64,000 nt of DNA from Aculops lycopersici. Lineage: Eukaryota; Arthropoda; Arachnida; Trombidiformes; Eriophyidae. Below, piece after piece: positions 21,062-33,000 of this stretch (position 1 is its first letter; each line of letters opens with the position of its first letter). The notes beneath the pieces are model-generated. The model searched no databases, had not been told where the DNA came from, and saw only the letters and a list, made by a program, of their open reading frames with translations. The stretch is from NCBI GenBank assembly GCA_015350385.1, contig WNKI01000002.1, positions 5,140,636 to 5,204,635 of the forward strand, given 5' to 3'. The position numbers and the translations under genes were made by a program.

Positions 21062-21940
21062 TTATGTATTCACGGGATTGGTGGGCGCCTTTGAGCCGCC
21101 AGCAGCTGGTGTCTTGGTTGAAAGCAATTTCCAGCCCGGTTGCACTGCGCCCTGAGCCTTCATCTCTTCCGCCTTCCTCTGGTTGTCCTTGAATTTTGCC
21201 ATTGGATCATCGAATTGCGAATAGTATTTTAATACTGGTCTTACATCTTCCACTTCTAGATTAGCTATCTCACGAATAAAGTCACTCAACTCCACGAGTG
21301 TCTTGTCATTCGAGTCGCCGTCCCATTTCTTCAGGACGAAACAATTCTGTGGACTAGTTTGGCAGGCGGCCTCGTTCCAATCCAAGTGAATGACTCGCCT
21401 TAGATCACGGCCAAGTTGATTCAATTCTTTGACATGAGTTCCGTTGATATACTTTGTTGAGTCCTTGAATAAACGATACGAAATGTAACCTTGGGGATCA
21501 AGTGCGTCGATCATCGGAAAGGCAGTGGATCCTTGCTCCTGAGTATAAATGACCAGTTCAAAGAGTGGCGGTCCACATTGTTTCAAGAAATAATCTATAT
21601 ATGGACGCTTCTTAAATCGCCACCCAGTCTTGTAGGTCCACTCTGGCTTGACTAAAACACCAGTTAGCTCGAGGACCAACGTGTAAGGGGTATGTCCATA
21701 GGCAGCCCCAATTGGAGGTGGTAAAAGAACTGGCTGACTTGGTTCTGCAAATGTTTCTCTCATGTCCTCCCTCAATTGCTTCCAGCCTCTGGATACCTGT
21801 GACACTCCCCAGGGTAGTTTGGAAAATTCATCCGGCTGACCCGGTTTCTCTTGTCCGTATTCCATGGCCAATGCAGTGGTTGCACCGCCGATCGCCATGA
21901 GACCGGCGCCTAATGTTAGTAGCTTTTTTGTTGCTGCCAT
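21062..21940 (-). CDS. TIMM50: TIM50, receptor subunit of the mitochondrial TIM23 presequence translocase
   Basis: TIM50 sits in the inner mitochondrial membrane and hands presequence proteins from TOM to TIM23. The protein has 292 residues. A hydrophobic segment lies at about residues 8-26, followed by the FCP1/NIF-like domain at about 80-210: TLVLELTGVLVKPEW, TGWRFKKRPYIDYFL, VIYTQEQGSTAFPMID, DPQGYISYRLFKDSTKY. The DxDx phosphatase signature is replaced by LELTG as in human TIM50, so no phosphatase activity is expected. The C-terminus keeps VEDVRPVLKYY and DDPMAKFK. The membrane segment begins almost at the start, so little presequence is visible. The frame stays open for over a dozen codons upstream without another ATG, so a short 5' exon carrying the presequence is possible. 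Confidence 0.92.
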   Translation of the reverse strand: MAATKKLLTLGAGLMAIGGATTALAMEYGQEKPGQPDEFSKLPWGVSQVSRGWKQLREDMRETFAEPSQPVLLPPPIGAAYGHTPYTLVLELTGVLVKPEWTYKTGWRFKKRPYIDYFLKQCGPPLFELVIYTQEQGSTAFPMIDALDPQGYISYRLFKDSTKYINGTHVKELNQLGRDLRRVIHLDWNEAACQTSPQNCFVLKKWDGDSNDKTLVELSDFIREIANLEVEDVRPVLKYYSQFDDPMAKFKDNQRKAEEMKAQGAVQPGWKLLSTKTPAAGGSKAPTNPVNT

Positions 21941-22633
21941 ATCCCTATATTTATTTAGGGGTCTCTACCAATATGAGGGATGAAGTTTTGTTTGCTTGTT
22001 GCTCGATGAACTCGTAACAATGATTAAGGTTGTCAAGAAATATGACAGAGCTAATTATTCCGCAACTTGCGACCACGTTGGAGCTGGACCAACATTCATG
22101 GAATTATCAATTCGGTGAACATGTGCTTTTTCAAGCGGCCGTTGTGAACAACGTAAAATGTCCATTGTAATTGCAATGTTTACATTGAAGCGTCGCTGCT
22201 GCCGCTGCTTCTTACAACTGGCGTCTCGCGTTTGGTTGCATATACTTTTCTCCCTTTCGCTTCTGAAGATGACTCATGTTGCACGCGCTTTTTTCGACAG
22301 AGGCCAAAAGTTGATGGTGAAAGTTTTGTTGGACGCTCATAGTATTCCATCAAAGTCATCTAATTACTATCAATGTCCATAGTAGTATTCACTCATTGTT
22401 GCATACGCATCCAACAGCATGTGTAGATGTTACATCTATACAAAACTCATACTATCAAAACCACAATCTATTGTAGGCATCTAATCTAACCCATCGGACA
22501 ACAAGTATCAGTCGCGCAATAATAAGTGAGCCAGATAACGGCAAGTAGTGGTCGTGATAAACAAGAGCAAAACAGTTCAGGTGTAACGAGAGATCCATTT
22601 CTATTATTGGCAAACGCAGCTGCATCAATCATC
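21941..22633. other. Divergent promoter region, TIM50 / TGS1
   Basis: No independent gene is visible. The open frame of TGS1 extends left to 22526 but starts there with GTG just after a TAA. Both genes probably start transcription inside this interval. Confidence 0.45.
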
Positions 22634-23377
22634 ATGACTAAAATAATGACAACCACTCCAGGAACCCCGATGTTTACACCAACGAAATCCACCAAAATGT
22701 CTAGTGGCGTATGTGAATTGGATAAGAAGTTGACAAAGTATTGGTTCCAAAGGTATAATCTATTCTCTAGATACGATGAGGGGATCCAAATGGATGATGA
22801 AGCTTGGTACTCGGTGACACCAGAGAAGATTGCCTTGCATATTGCCAAGAGGTTTGACGAGTCGCTTGGGACTGGACACAAGGTTATTGTTGATGCCTTT
22901 TGTGGTGTCGGTGGCAACTTGATTCAATTTGCACTGCATTCCCCCTACAACAGAGTGATTGGTATCGATATAAACCCAGAGAGGATTAAGATGGCCAAGC
23001 ATAATGCCACCATTTATGGAGTTCAAAATCAATGCGAGTTTATATTAGGTGATTTCACGCAAATTATTCATATGCTAGCCTACAAGGTGGACGCCGTATT
23101 TTTAAGTCCACCTTGGGGCGGCATTGACTACCAATCAATTGATAAATACACTCTCGACCACATGACACCAAATGGATATGAGATTGTTAGATTGTGCAGA
23201 CAGTATCTTACAGAGAACATTGCCCTATTTCTACCCCGAAATATTGACCTAGAGCAAATTAGCAAGAAGTTGCTATCCAAAAAGTACCCATTGTTCGAGA
23301 GTGAGTCAAATATGGTTGGCAATAAGACTAAAACCATAACAGTATACTTTGGTGAGCTAACGACCGCAGATTCATAA
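22634..23377 (+). CDS. TGS1: TGS1, trimethylguanosine synthase (cap hypermethylase), minimal form
   Basis: TGS1 converts the m7G cap of snRNAs and snoRNAs to 2,2,7-trimethylguanosine using S-adenosylmethionine. The chosen ATG gives 247 residues; 36 more codons are open upstream but begin at GTG. The catalytic domain is complete: KYWFQRYNLFSRYDEGI, YSVTPEKIALHIA, AdoMet motif I VDAFCGVGGN, VIGIDINPERI, motif IV SPPWGG with the cap-stacking Trp, FLPRN, and NKTKTITVYFGEL. It lacks the long N-terminal region of human TGS1 (853 aa) and resembles the compact yeast enzyme. Single exon. A + strand AATAAA at 23761 is the nearest signal. A missing 5' exon cannot be excluded. Confidence 0.92.
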   Translation: MTKIMTTTPGTPMFTPTKSTKMSSGVCELDKKLTKYWFQRYNLFSRYDEGIQMDDEAWYSVTPEKIALHIAKRFDESLGTGHKVIVDAFCGVGGNLIQFALHSPYNRVIGIDINPERIKMAKHNATIYGVQNQCEFILGDFTQIIHMLAYKVDAVFLSPPWGGIDYQSIDKYTLDHMTPNGYEIVRLCRQYLTENIALFLPRNIDLEQISKKLLSKKYPLFESESNMVGNKTKTITVYFGELTTADS

Positions 23378-24189
23378 TATGGCGAGTATTACCATCGCCC
23401 ACACTAAAGTACATACCACTTCTAATATATCTACAAGAGCCCCACTTGCTCCAAATATTGTTATTGTATTTTACGTCAGCTCGAACATTTCAAATCCCCT
23501 AGCACTGACTTGGACAACAACCACCGACGATGCTTTAAGCGCAACTCAAACAACCATATGCCTAACCATCAAATAGAAAAAAAGAAGATACCAAACCAAG
23601 CCAAACCTAACCACACCTCTAGCTACCATCCAGCTCTCTTGCCAAGCCAAACGACTTTCACATCATCAGCATCAGTTCACTGAACAAGCTTAAACCATAA
23701 CAGATCATAAATTAATTTTATAAAGCAAGCAGAAAAATTCCTCACTAGACGATGGACAACAATAAACGGTGAGCCATAGTTTTTGGCTCGCGCGACTATA
23801 ACAACACCTTTCAGCTCACACAATAGACTCGATCCACTTTCTTTCTCAATATCTACTTCAAGTTATCACGCTTTTATTGCACAACAAAGTGTAGGTGGAT
23901 AAAGCGCTAGGTTTCGATGTTTTGCAGTTGACTTCGGTGTCATAAAATCTAATAACTATCGTTATAGCTGGTGATTCATGGGTTTGCTTACGTCACACTT
24001 CCGCCTTCTAGGTTCGCTCTCTAGTCACACAATCTCCTCTTATCGTCATAACCTCTTTTTGCACTCTCACCTCGAGGATACTTGCGGATTGAACTTCTCT
24101 TGTCCATTCACTTTCTCTGCTTCGCTCTGCTGAGTTGTTTGTTTTAATAGAACACGCAAATATCTTTAGTCAGGTGAAAATCATTTGAA
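23378..24189. other. Intergenic stretch, TGS1 3' side to tyramine beta-hydroxylase 5' side
   Basis: No gene is visible; a 65-codon frame right after the TGS1 stop has no family features. AATAAA at 23761-23766 may end the TGS1 transcript. The right half should contain the promoter of the next gene. Confidence 0.4.
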
Positions 24190-26888
24190 ATGCAACTTCT
24201 ATTTGTGATACAATTAATATTAACAGGTGAGTTTGATTTTAATGCGTTCGCGATTCGCGAGCACGATTTGTATTCTTTATCCTAATTTGAGAGGATCTAT
24301 TCCACAAAATAGCAGCAACAATCACTCGCTCCGAGGACCAAGCTTTATTCAAGTCACAATCAACCGAAGAGGCGGGTCAGGTTTCGAGGGACCGGAAGCA
24401 AGATGCAACGAGCGATATATGGTCAATGGTGGCGTCCATGCGTAACGGAAATGAAGACACCAATCCGAATGAGTATCGACACATGAGCATGCATACCAAT
24501 AATGACAGCAATAACAATGAAAGCTTATACCAACTTGATTGGCAGCTTACTCTGGACGCGAGTCGCTGGTATCAATTGGAGTGGACGGTGAAATATTCAG
24601 AGAACGAGATCATATTTGCCCTCAATATAGATAGAGAGAAATCGAATTTTCGCCCTGGTTACGATGTGTTTGCTCTCGGTCTCTCATCAGATGGTCGCCT
24701 AGAGTCCAGCGATTATTGTTTGATTTGGTACGACTTGGGTCACCGAGTTCACCTGCAAGACGCGCAAACAAACTCCAATAATACACTCAAGTTGATAGAT
24801 GCCAATGAGAGTGTTTGCAAGTTTGTTTCATCCTTTCCCGATTCCCCAGAGAGCTCAAGTGCTCACCATAGTCATCAATATCATCATCATAATCATCTTC
24901 AGAAGGAGAGGAGCATGGAGCTGCGGAAAGAATCGGACTCAAACATTCAGATTGTATTCACGAGACCTCTGGATGTTTGCACGGCGCCACTTGATACTTA
25001 TTACAAGATTGACAACGGCACCAGCCATTTGGTTTGGTTCACATTGAAGGGACCTCTGCTCTCAATTGATGGCCTGAATTTGACCAGTTTGATGGCATTA
25101 CTTAGGAATGGGAGTGATATAATTGGTGGAGGTAGGAGTAAACTCACACAAGAAACGACGAGTCAAGTGGAAAAGATTGATGCGAAATCTGATCTTGCCA
25201 ATCAAGATTCAGAGCTGGCAACTGGAAAGCGCCTACACAATGATACCACTACTATTAACCATGGGCACCACGAGATTCAAGACAATGACTTCACTAGGCA
25301 ACCGAATGGAGGGAGAGGAGGCGAGCGATTGTTTGAGTTCGGAATGAAGCGAGTTCAATTGATTAGTGGCTCCAAGAGACCACCAACTGATAAGCAGGGC
25401 AACTTTATGACCGGAAGGAGCTTGAGCCACGATATTCGAATGGAAAAATTTGAGGTTCCCGCCCGCGAGACAAGCTACCAGTGCAAGCTATTCAAATTGC
25501 CCCACAAGTTTGAGACTAAACGTTATCATATTACCAAATACGAGGCTGTAATTGAGGCGGGCAACGAGCATGTTGTCCATCACATGGAATTGTTCAACTG
25601 TGCCAATTTGAACCCGAGGCAATCGAAAGATTTAGATCAATTGTTTCAATCCGGAGGCTGGTCGGGTGATTGCTCGGGATTAGACCGACCGAAGGCAACG
25701 GAACCTTGTCGCAAGGTTGTGCTCGCTTGGGCCATGGGCGCCCAACCACTTGTTTACCCCGAGCAGGTGGGCCAATCAATAGGTGGCCAGGGCTACAGTC
25801 CTTATGTTGTTTTAGAGGTTCATTATAATAATGTAAACTCCGTTGGTGGTTTAGTGGACAATTCGGGTCTCAGGTTTCATTATACCAACAAGCTCCGCCC
25901 TTTTGATGCTGGCATACTTGAGGTCGGCCTCGAGTACACGGACAAGAACTCGATTCCGCCGCGAATGGTCACGCCCCTTGCGAGCTACTGCTCGGGCGAG
26001 TGCACTAGAGTGGCAATGGCAATGGAGAAGGGGAAAAGGGAAGGGGGAGATGGGAGCCGGAAGTTGGCGAGTAACTATAGCTCAAATATCGATGTTCAAC
26101 GAGAGGGAATCTACGTGTTTGCTGCCCAACTTCATACTCATCTAACGGGAGTTGCCTCTTGGACTGAACAAATTCGCGAGGGTAAATTGGTGCGCGAATT
26201 GCAACGCGACGACCACTATTCGCCTCACTTTCAGGAGATTCGCCTATTACCTGAACCAATTAACATTCAACCTGGCGATTCCCTAGTTCATTATTGTTTA
26301 TACGACACCACATCGAGAGTCAATATAACTCTAGGTGGCTACTCGACTTCAGACGAAATGTGTGTCACCTACCTCCACTATTATCCGCGAATCGAGCTGG
26401 AGGTTTGCAAGAGTTCGGTGGACTCCCAAGCGTTGGCTCAATATTTTGCTTATCTCGCCAGAGAGGAGAGACAAAATACAAGTAGCAATAATAAGGAGAG
26501 GAGTGAAGGGAAGTCTGTAAGTGAAAATTATCGTTCAATTGAGTGGTCAGCTAGAAGGAGTCGCGAGTTGATTCGATTTTACTCCGACGCGCCGCTCTCA
26601 ATTCAATGCAACCAATCGGATGGCTCCCGATACCCTGGCCACTGGAATGGCATTAGGCGGCCGCAATTGTGGCCTGAAAGTAATACAGCGGCGGCGTCAG
26701 CACCATTGAGCGAGATGGAAATGGATTCAGAGAGGAGTATCGATGAATTCAATCAGAACCAAATCGAATCACTTGGCGGCGCGCTAGTTGGCGCGCAGGA
26801 GGACCTAGCGACGCGGCGCCTAGTTGCATACCGCGGGCGCGGATACAAGCAGCGGCATGAGCGTTGTAGGCAACGGAAGTGGGAGTAG
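24190..26888 (+). CDS. Tbh: Tyramine/dopamine beta-hydroxylase, copper type II monooxygenase, two exons
   Basis: A secretory-vesicle copper and ascorbate enzyme; in arthropods Tbh makes octopamine from tyramine. Exon 1 (24190-24226) encodes MQLLFVIQLILT and ends at GTGAGT. An 86-nt intron with a CTAAT branch-like motif ends at AG 24311-24312, and exon 2 continues in frame, giving an 870-residue product with a signal peptide. DOMON domain at about 75-190. Catalytic core: CuA His pair HHMELFNC near residue 435, the EVHYNN His, CuB HTH in QLHTHLTG near 620, Met ligand in DEMCVTYLHYYP near 694, and HYSPHFQEIR. The end SIQCNQSDGSRYPGHWN matches DBH/Tbh more closely than MOXD1. About 150 low-complexity residues separate DOMON and core. 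No AATAAA was found soon after the stop. Confidence 0.87.
24227..24312 (+). other. Intron 1 of the tyramine beta-hydroxylase gene
   Basis: GTGAGT donor and AATAG acceptor, phase 1. Removing it joins the hydrophobic leader to the long open frame as LILTAATITRSE, a plausible signal peptide cleavage region. An alternative acceptor at 24402 is also in phase but lacks a pyrimidine tract. Confidence 0.6.
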
Positions 26889-27236
26889 CAGTGGCAACTA
26901 CCATTGCAATCGATTGAATGAACCCAACGGCGCATGTCGGTTGGGCAATTTGCTGGCTAGCCAGCGAGTTTGTTGTCGAGATCCCGCCAGCACCAGACAA
27001 CATTCGGTGCAATTTCGCACAAGCTGATCGGCAATTGCAACGACGAGTGAGTTATAATATAACTCGACAGTTCGCGCTGGTTGTTGACGTTTTTTATAAA
27101 GTGGGGACCTTTTCAAAAATGTTCTATTGGCCATTTGAGCTGCTCTAGGAAGAAGTAGCGGGAAAAGGAAACAGAAAGAGAGAGGGAGCGAGTCAATTGT
27201 GACCACGGATAGTTTTGAACGTGCTACAAAATTGAG
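26889..27236. other. Short intergenic stretch before the Frizzled-kringle gene
   Basis: No supported gene. It should contain the promoter of the next gene and any 3' UTR of the hydroxylase; neither a clear poly(A) signal nor a TATA box was identified. Confidence 0.35.
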
Positions 27237-30042
27237 ATGGAAAACTTGAGAGGAAGAGGCTTGAGTATTGTGAGCAAGAAGACGGCAAGAAGAGTTATGA
27301 AGAAACAAGTGGCAAAATCATTGGGCAAACACATTGGTGTCTTATTCATCATCTCTATTTTTTCAGGTAAGTCATGTTCATTGCATTTCATCATCTCATT
27401 CTTCAATCAACATAAACATTGACGTCAACTTCGTGACATAAATCAATCGCAACTCGAGGGGAGGGGCGAGGGGTGAACTATTTGACGGGGCGCTAGGCGA
27501 GTGGTAGTTGCCGGGAGGATGTTCGACTAGTGGCTGAATCGAGCTTCTGATAAACCAATTACCTTGGCGAGTGACTGCTGCAGTGGCAAATCTTGCCAGA
27601 CGAGGTCTCCAAGTTGGTCGCCGCTGCTCTTTTATGCGAGGGAAACGAACATCGAAACAATCGGAGGAGCGGCGACAGGTTGACTTGCTTCTCTTCTGGC
27701 CACTCAGGCGTGAGGATAATGTTTTTGTAAGGCATGGAATTTGAAGTTGAGTTTAGTCAAGCCAACTAACGAGTTGATGGCAAGAATATATATATATATA
27801 TAGAAAGAGAGAGAAGCAGGTGAGCGGCACACGTTAATGTTAATCTCATTCTCCTCTTTCCCGTTGCTTGTCCCGTGTACATGAGTCAAAGGGTAGAGAC
27901 TCTCACCTGTAGCGGCGTACTTGTGTTTAGTTAATCATTTTGACACACGTCAACGCGTGTCCGTAGCGAAACTATTGCTGCCTAGGTGAGACTGAGAGAA
28001 CGCTTATTCGAGACATTAAGCGAGTTTCTTGAGAGAGGAGGCGACGAGATGAGAGTAGGAAATGGACTCGATGTTTATAAAGAGATAAAAGAGTCAGTGA
28101 GTAAACTTTCGAAAGGATTGATCGACGTAACACACAAAAGACGCAAATCGCAACCTCTTTCCTCGATGTAGGTCGCATCTAAGCCTCCACCCACTCGAGG
28201 ATGGATCTCAAGTCAATCGAATTGACCAAACTCTAGTGCCTCCTCTAGCTTGAGGCTAATCGGGATCGATGCCTACGAAAGACTTGAAGTTTGCTATTGA
28301 TTTTGTGGTATGTGTATGTGCCTTTCCCGCACCACCACTCGAGGCTATGTGTGTTACAGTTGGATTGAGGCAAATGAGAATTGCGGCGACAGTGGCAGCA
28401 AATAGAGCTGGTGGTCACGTAACTGAGAGAGAGAGAGGGGAAAAAGATTGTCTGTCTTGAGTCCAAGTTTGAGGCAATGGTTGGCTCACAACACGAGCTT
28501 GCTAATGAGACGTCGACGCAGCCACCAGGACTACTGCTACCTCGTCGATCGCCGCGTCCAACCGCAACCCCAACTTCCGGTGGCAATCCTATTACTTTCT
28601 TCCCGCTCGTTGCGAGTCTTTTCTTTCTTTCCTTTTGCTGATTAACGAACCAACAAAACGGGAAAGAGGAAAAACTCGCCTCGCTCATTAGTTGACTCTG
28701 GTAATTTGACTTATATAGTGAGAGAAGTAAACTTGCAAATAGGAGAGAGCGAATTCCCGTTTCGTAACTTTGGATTGTTTTCTTTACTCAGTTTTTCCCC
28801 TAAACTCTTGTGGTCAGTTGATTTCACAAACTAAACTCTCTTTCAGTTCAGTCGTTCCACTGTGGTTTTCTTTTAATTGAGTCCAACACAAACTAAAGCA
28901 ACAAAAACAAACACAACATTATTATTATTACTATTGTTATTATTTTCATTCCTTCTTCTTAGCTGCTGTACGAAGCAACTAACTGGTCAGCTTTGGCCAC
29001 ATACTTTCTAATGGCGTCTGGCTTGCTAAGCCCCTTGTTTGATTGCCACGCTTGGCAGTTTCTCAACACCCGATCCTGTGAGCCGGAATCTGGTTCATTG
29101 TTTTTGTTTTTGGTTGGAGAGTTTTTCAATTGATTAGTTGATTGTGATGCAATGTGGTGCTAAGGGGGTAAATTTTGACTCGTCCACACAAATTAATTGA
29201 GTTAGTGCCAATGCACAGGAATACTCACATTCGATGTCAATGTCGCCAAAAGTCGACTGCTTAAAGAGGCCACACATTTCGTATTGGTCCTCAGCTGGCA
29301 CCTTTTGCATGTCGAGCACTCGGTAGCGCTCACCTGTTTTTCGTTCGATTGTTTTGTGTTTCAATAATGACATTCGGTTAGTTTGCATTCTGCTCTTTTC
29401 TCAGTTGAAGTTTGTTTAAATTCTAATTGAAAAAAACTTACCCGCCAAGATAAAGTCCCACCCTAATTCAAAAACTTTCGGATCATACGACATGATGCTT
29501 GCTTCTAGCTGCTTCCTTTTCAATTGATCAGAACACTTGAGGCTCCTTTTCGAGATTTGATCGGCTTCTGGTGCTTGACTTTGCCTATAGAGAAAACTTT
29601 CTACTTTCTCTTGGAGATTGAGAAGGTATTGTAAATTTGATGTTCAATCCAAAGAGAAAGTCGCCGACAAGAGAACGACCAACCGAGTGGCGAGCTGAAA
29701 GAGATGAAAAGTCGATCGCCAGCCACCAGCAAGAGCAGCGGCGGCGGCGGCAGCAGCAGGCAGGTGGGTGGAGTTACTAACGAGCTTGTGAAGATTTAAG
29801 TGCTAAGAAATTAGGACAAAGTTTAGTTTCGTTTGCAACACAAAAATAGTGCGGCGAAGATTCACCTGCGCTGCTCGCTAGCTAGCTCGCAAACTGAGCC
29901 AAGCGAGCGGTTTAATCGTAAGCAGGTAGGTCGAATTAAGCGGCGGCAGCGGCGGCTTTAGTCGAGACGAGATTCCAGTTCTAAACGTCGCTCGGTCATT
30001 AGCTGCGACTTTTTCGCTCCAAACCAAGAGATTCGCAAGACG

Positions 30043-30093
<51 letters not shown>

Positions 30094-33000
30094 CGAGAAG
30101 GAGGAGANNNNNNNNNNNNNNNNNNNNNNNNNNNNNNNNNNNNNNNNNNNNNNNNNNNNNNNNNNNNNNNNNNNNNNNNNNNNNNNNNNNNNNNNNNNNN
30201 NNNNNNNNNNNNNNNNNNNNNNNNNNNNNNNNNNNNNNNNNNNNNNNNNNNNNNNNNNNNNNNNNNNNNNNNNNNNNNNNNNNNNNNNNNNNNNNNNNNN
30301 NNNNNNNNNNNNNNNNNNNNNNNNNNNNNNNNNNNNNNNNNNNNNNNNNNNNNNNNNNNNNNNNNNNNNNNNNNNNNNNNNNNNNNNNNNNNNNNNNNNN
30401 NNNNNNNNNNNNNNNNNNNNNNNNNNNNNNNNNNNNNNNNNNNNNNNNNNNNNNNNNNNNNNNNNNNNNNNNNAGCGCGAGAAGGAGGAGATGAGTCAAC
30501 CTTCCGCCGCATAATTGAGAGAAACGGGTTGCGGCATTCCAAGTTGCAGTGTCTGTTTGTGTGTGTCGGGAAATATTTAGTTTACCTCACGACGTCGATG
30601 CACGCAGAGTTAGGTAGATTTAGATGCGCACTTGAGTTTTGCTGGTGAGACAGGTAACGCTTCACCTGCAGCTGGTCTCTGTTTGCTCCCCTAAATCTAA
30701 ATCTGAATCAAGAGCAAGTGTCAGTGGCACTCGCTGGCCATTGGACCGACCGACCGACCCACTGATCAGATGGGATAACCTGTAAACTCGCTCGCTTGAT
30801 CACACAACGAATGATACCCGAAGTCTTTGATAGATTGTAAACAGAAGCTCGCTAGCTAGCCATTGGAAGCGAGAGTTTTGTCAAGAGCCGGAGGGGGAAG
30901 TATTGACTGTTAGTGGTCATTTTTTTCATTATATTTTTCCCTTTGTTACAATGGAGCCAGGGAGGTAGCTTGCTGCTCGTGAAAATAAACAAACAACTCG
31001 AAACGCTCCAGGCAAATTGAATCATCTCGCTGGTCACTATTGGTAGCTATAGTATTGGTTGTGGCGGTGGCAGTCGCGGTGAGATACACTTGTGTTTACC
31101 TTTGGCGATCTTGGCGCCTCCGGCTTAACGTTATACTTGAACAACAACATCTACAACCATCACTACCACCACCAAATCCTTAGAGATGGAAACTAAAGCC
31201 AGCCAATAATCTCTCTCGCACATCAACTCACTGACCAACCACCTGATCATTCCATCATCGAATCTCACATCATCGGTTGCGACCAAACAAAACCAAACTA
31301 AACCGAACCAAACGTTTACTCAAAACTAAAACAGTTTTACTCGCCCAGGGAGTCCAAAGTGCGCGGCTTGATTTAGCAGCTCAGGGCCGGAGTAATAGCA
31401 ACCACATCTACCGAAATTACCGAATCTCAAACCGACCGCCGCGCGGCTACTGCGCGCCAATCACGAGAGCGATACCGACCAGCTCGCGTTGCTACGAGCA
31501 CCTAGTGCCGCGGCCACAAACACAACCACAAGCGCAATCGTCGTTGCCTGAAGACCACTTAAGCCGCCAAAACTCGGCACCACAAGCGGCACAGCCACTT
31601 GAAGGTGCCAATGGAAGCCTTCGGTTGAATATGTTAGCCGAACTCAGTCCACCACAAGCCAATCTAAGCTCGAACGGCCGCTTAGAGGGCGACCAGCAGC
31701 AGCGGAAGCAGTTGCAGCTAGAGCTGGCGTTAGATAACAGTAATGCGAGGCAAACTAATCGGCGATCGCAACGACGACGACGAAGACAGCAGCCCAACCA
31801 CCAACAACATCACATTAGGCGCCAAGTGGATGCAGCAGGAGGAGGGAAACTCGACGAGCTCGTCTACGTTCGCCTCGAAACTTTGGGCCCCGAGCTTGGC
31901 AATTTGAACACGCGAGCCATAAACGAGCGCCTGGCGACGGGGCTCTTCGCGCATTTCCTTGTCGTTGATGGAGATGAAGCAAACTCAAACCTAAAGCCAC
32001 AAGAGGATGCCTCTCGGTTGACGCGTGAGTTGGCTCCGGTGGCCGGAAGTGGCGAGGCTCTTGATAAGGAAAGTGGGCAATTTGGAGTCTCCTCAAGTCG
32101 GAGAGGAGCGAATGTTAATGACAGCAGCAGTAGCAACGAGTATGACGCGAATCAAAGAGATCGAAGCAATGACAAGAACAAGAAAGATGCGGTTGTATCT
32201 GCATCAGCGGCGGCAGCGGCCCAACTTCCGCCATCTCCGAGACCGCAAAAGCAGCAGCAGCAGCAGCCGTCGCCAAATTTGACCACGAACACGAAGACCA
32301 ACACCAACCAGGATGCCGACCTAAAGGCATTGAGGGCGCAAATTTTAAGCAGCTCAAGTGGCGCTGAGGGCGAGAGATTGGCATCAAAGTGCAGGGCGTC
32401 CATCGAACGACTCATCTGTCGGCTAGCCTACCCAAGCTGCCACTTTAAAGCAAGCGACGTGAGCGCCCTGGTTAGGCCGCCGTGTCGCGAGGACTGCCTC
32501 CTGCTACGCGACATCCTGTGCCCCAATCTAAATTGGCCGAGCTTTGCATTTGAGTTGCGCAAGGCGATCAACGAAACGCTCAAGTCGACGATTAATTTGC
32601 TAGACCTAGCGACGCAAGCGATCGACGACGACGATCACAACGACGGCGCAGATAGCGACCACAATCTCAGCAGCAACGGCAACAACAACGACAGTAACGA
32701 GAAGCTCGTCGATGTCTCCAAATTTAAGCGCCAACTCGGCGACCACCAGCGCGAGGTGGTCGCAAAAAAATCGGCACCAGATAACAAAGCGAAGCCGAGT
32801 GGTAGAGGGAGGAGGGAAAACGGAAGTGGCCACCACGAGGCCGACAGAGACGACCAGCTTGCCAAAAGCTATAATTTGAACTCATCAATTCACTTCTATT
32901 GGCCTCATGAGAGATCGATTGAAAATTGCGAACACTTGCCGCCGCTCCGTTCAAAGGTTGACACTAGAGCTAGTCGGTTGGTTGTGGGCGCCGATGTCTC

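Larger units (their letters stand above)
27367..31334 (+). other. Long intron 1 of the Frizzled-kringle gene
   Basis: A 3,968-nt phase-1 intron from GTAAGT to ACAG. It holds the antisense acyl-CoA-binding gene, a TA tract at 27786-27802, a GA tract, an assembly gap, and several CAGGTG/CACCTG E-box motifs. Long first introns often carry enhancers. Nothing else coding was recognised. Confidence 0.65.

Noticed and set aside
22526..22633. N-terminal extension of TGS1
   Set aside because: It begins at GTG directly after a TAA and has no ATG or good acceptor; the core domain starts later.
29134..29388. Continuous 84-codon minus-strand frame reading through the ACBP exon 2
   Set aside because: It runs through both splice sites; only the part between 29333 and 29229 matches ACBP, and splicing gives a full domain.
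29958..30542. Open frames across the first N gap
   Set aside because: Same reason: GA repeat plus N, no coding evidence.
31277..31334. Upstream extension of the Frizzled-kringle exon
   Set aside because: The frame starts at TTG, and a better reading is an intron ending at ACAG 31334, which joins to exon 1 and completes a signal peptide.
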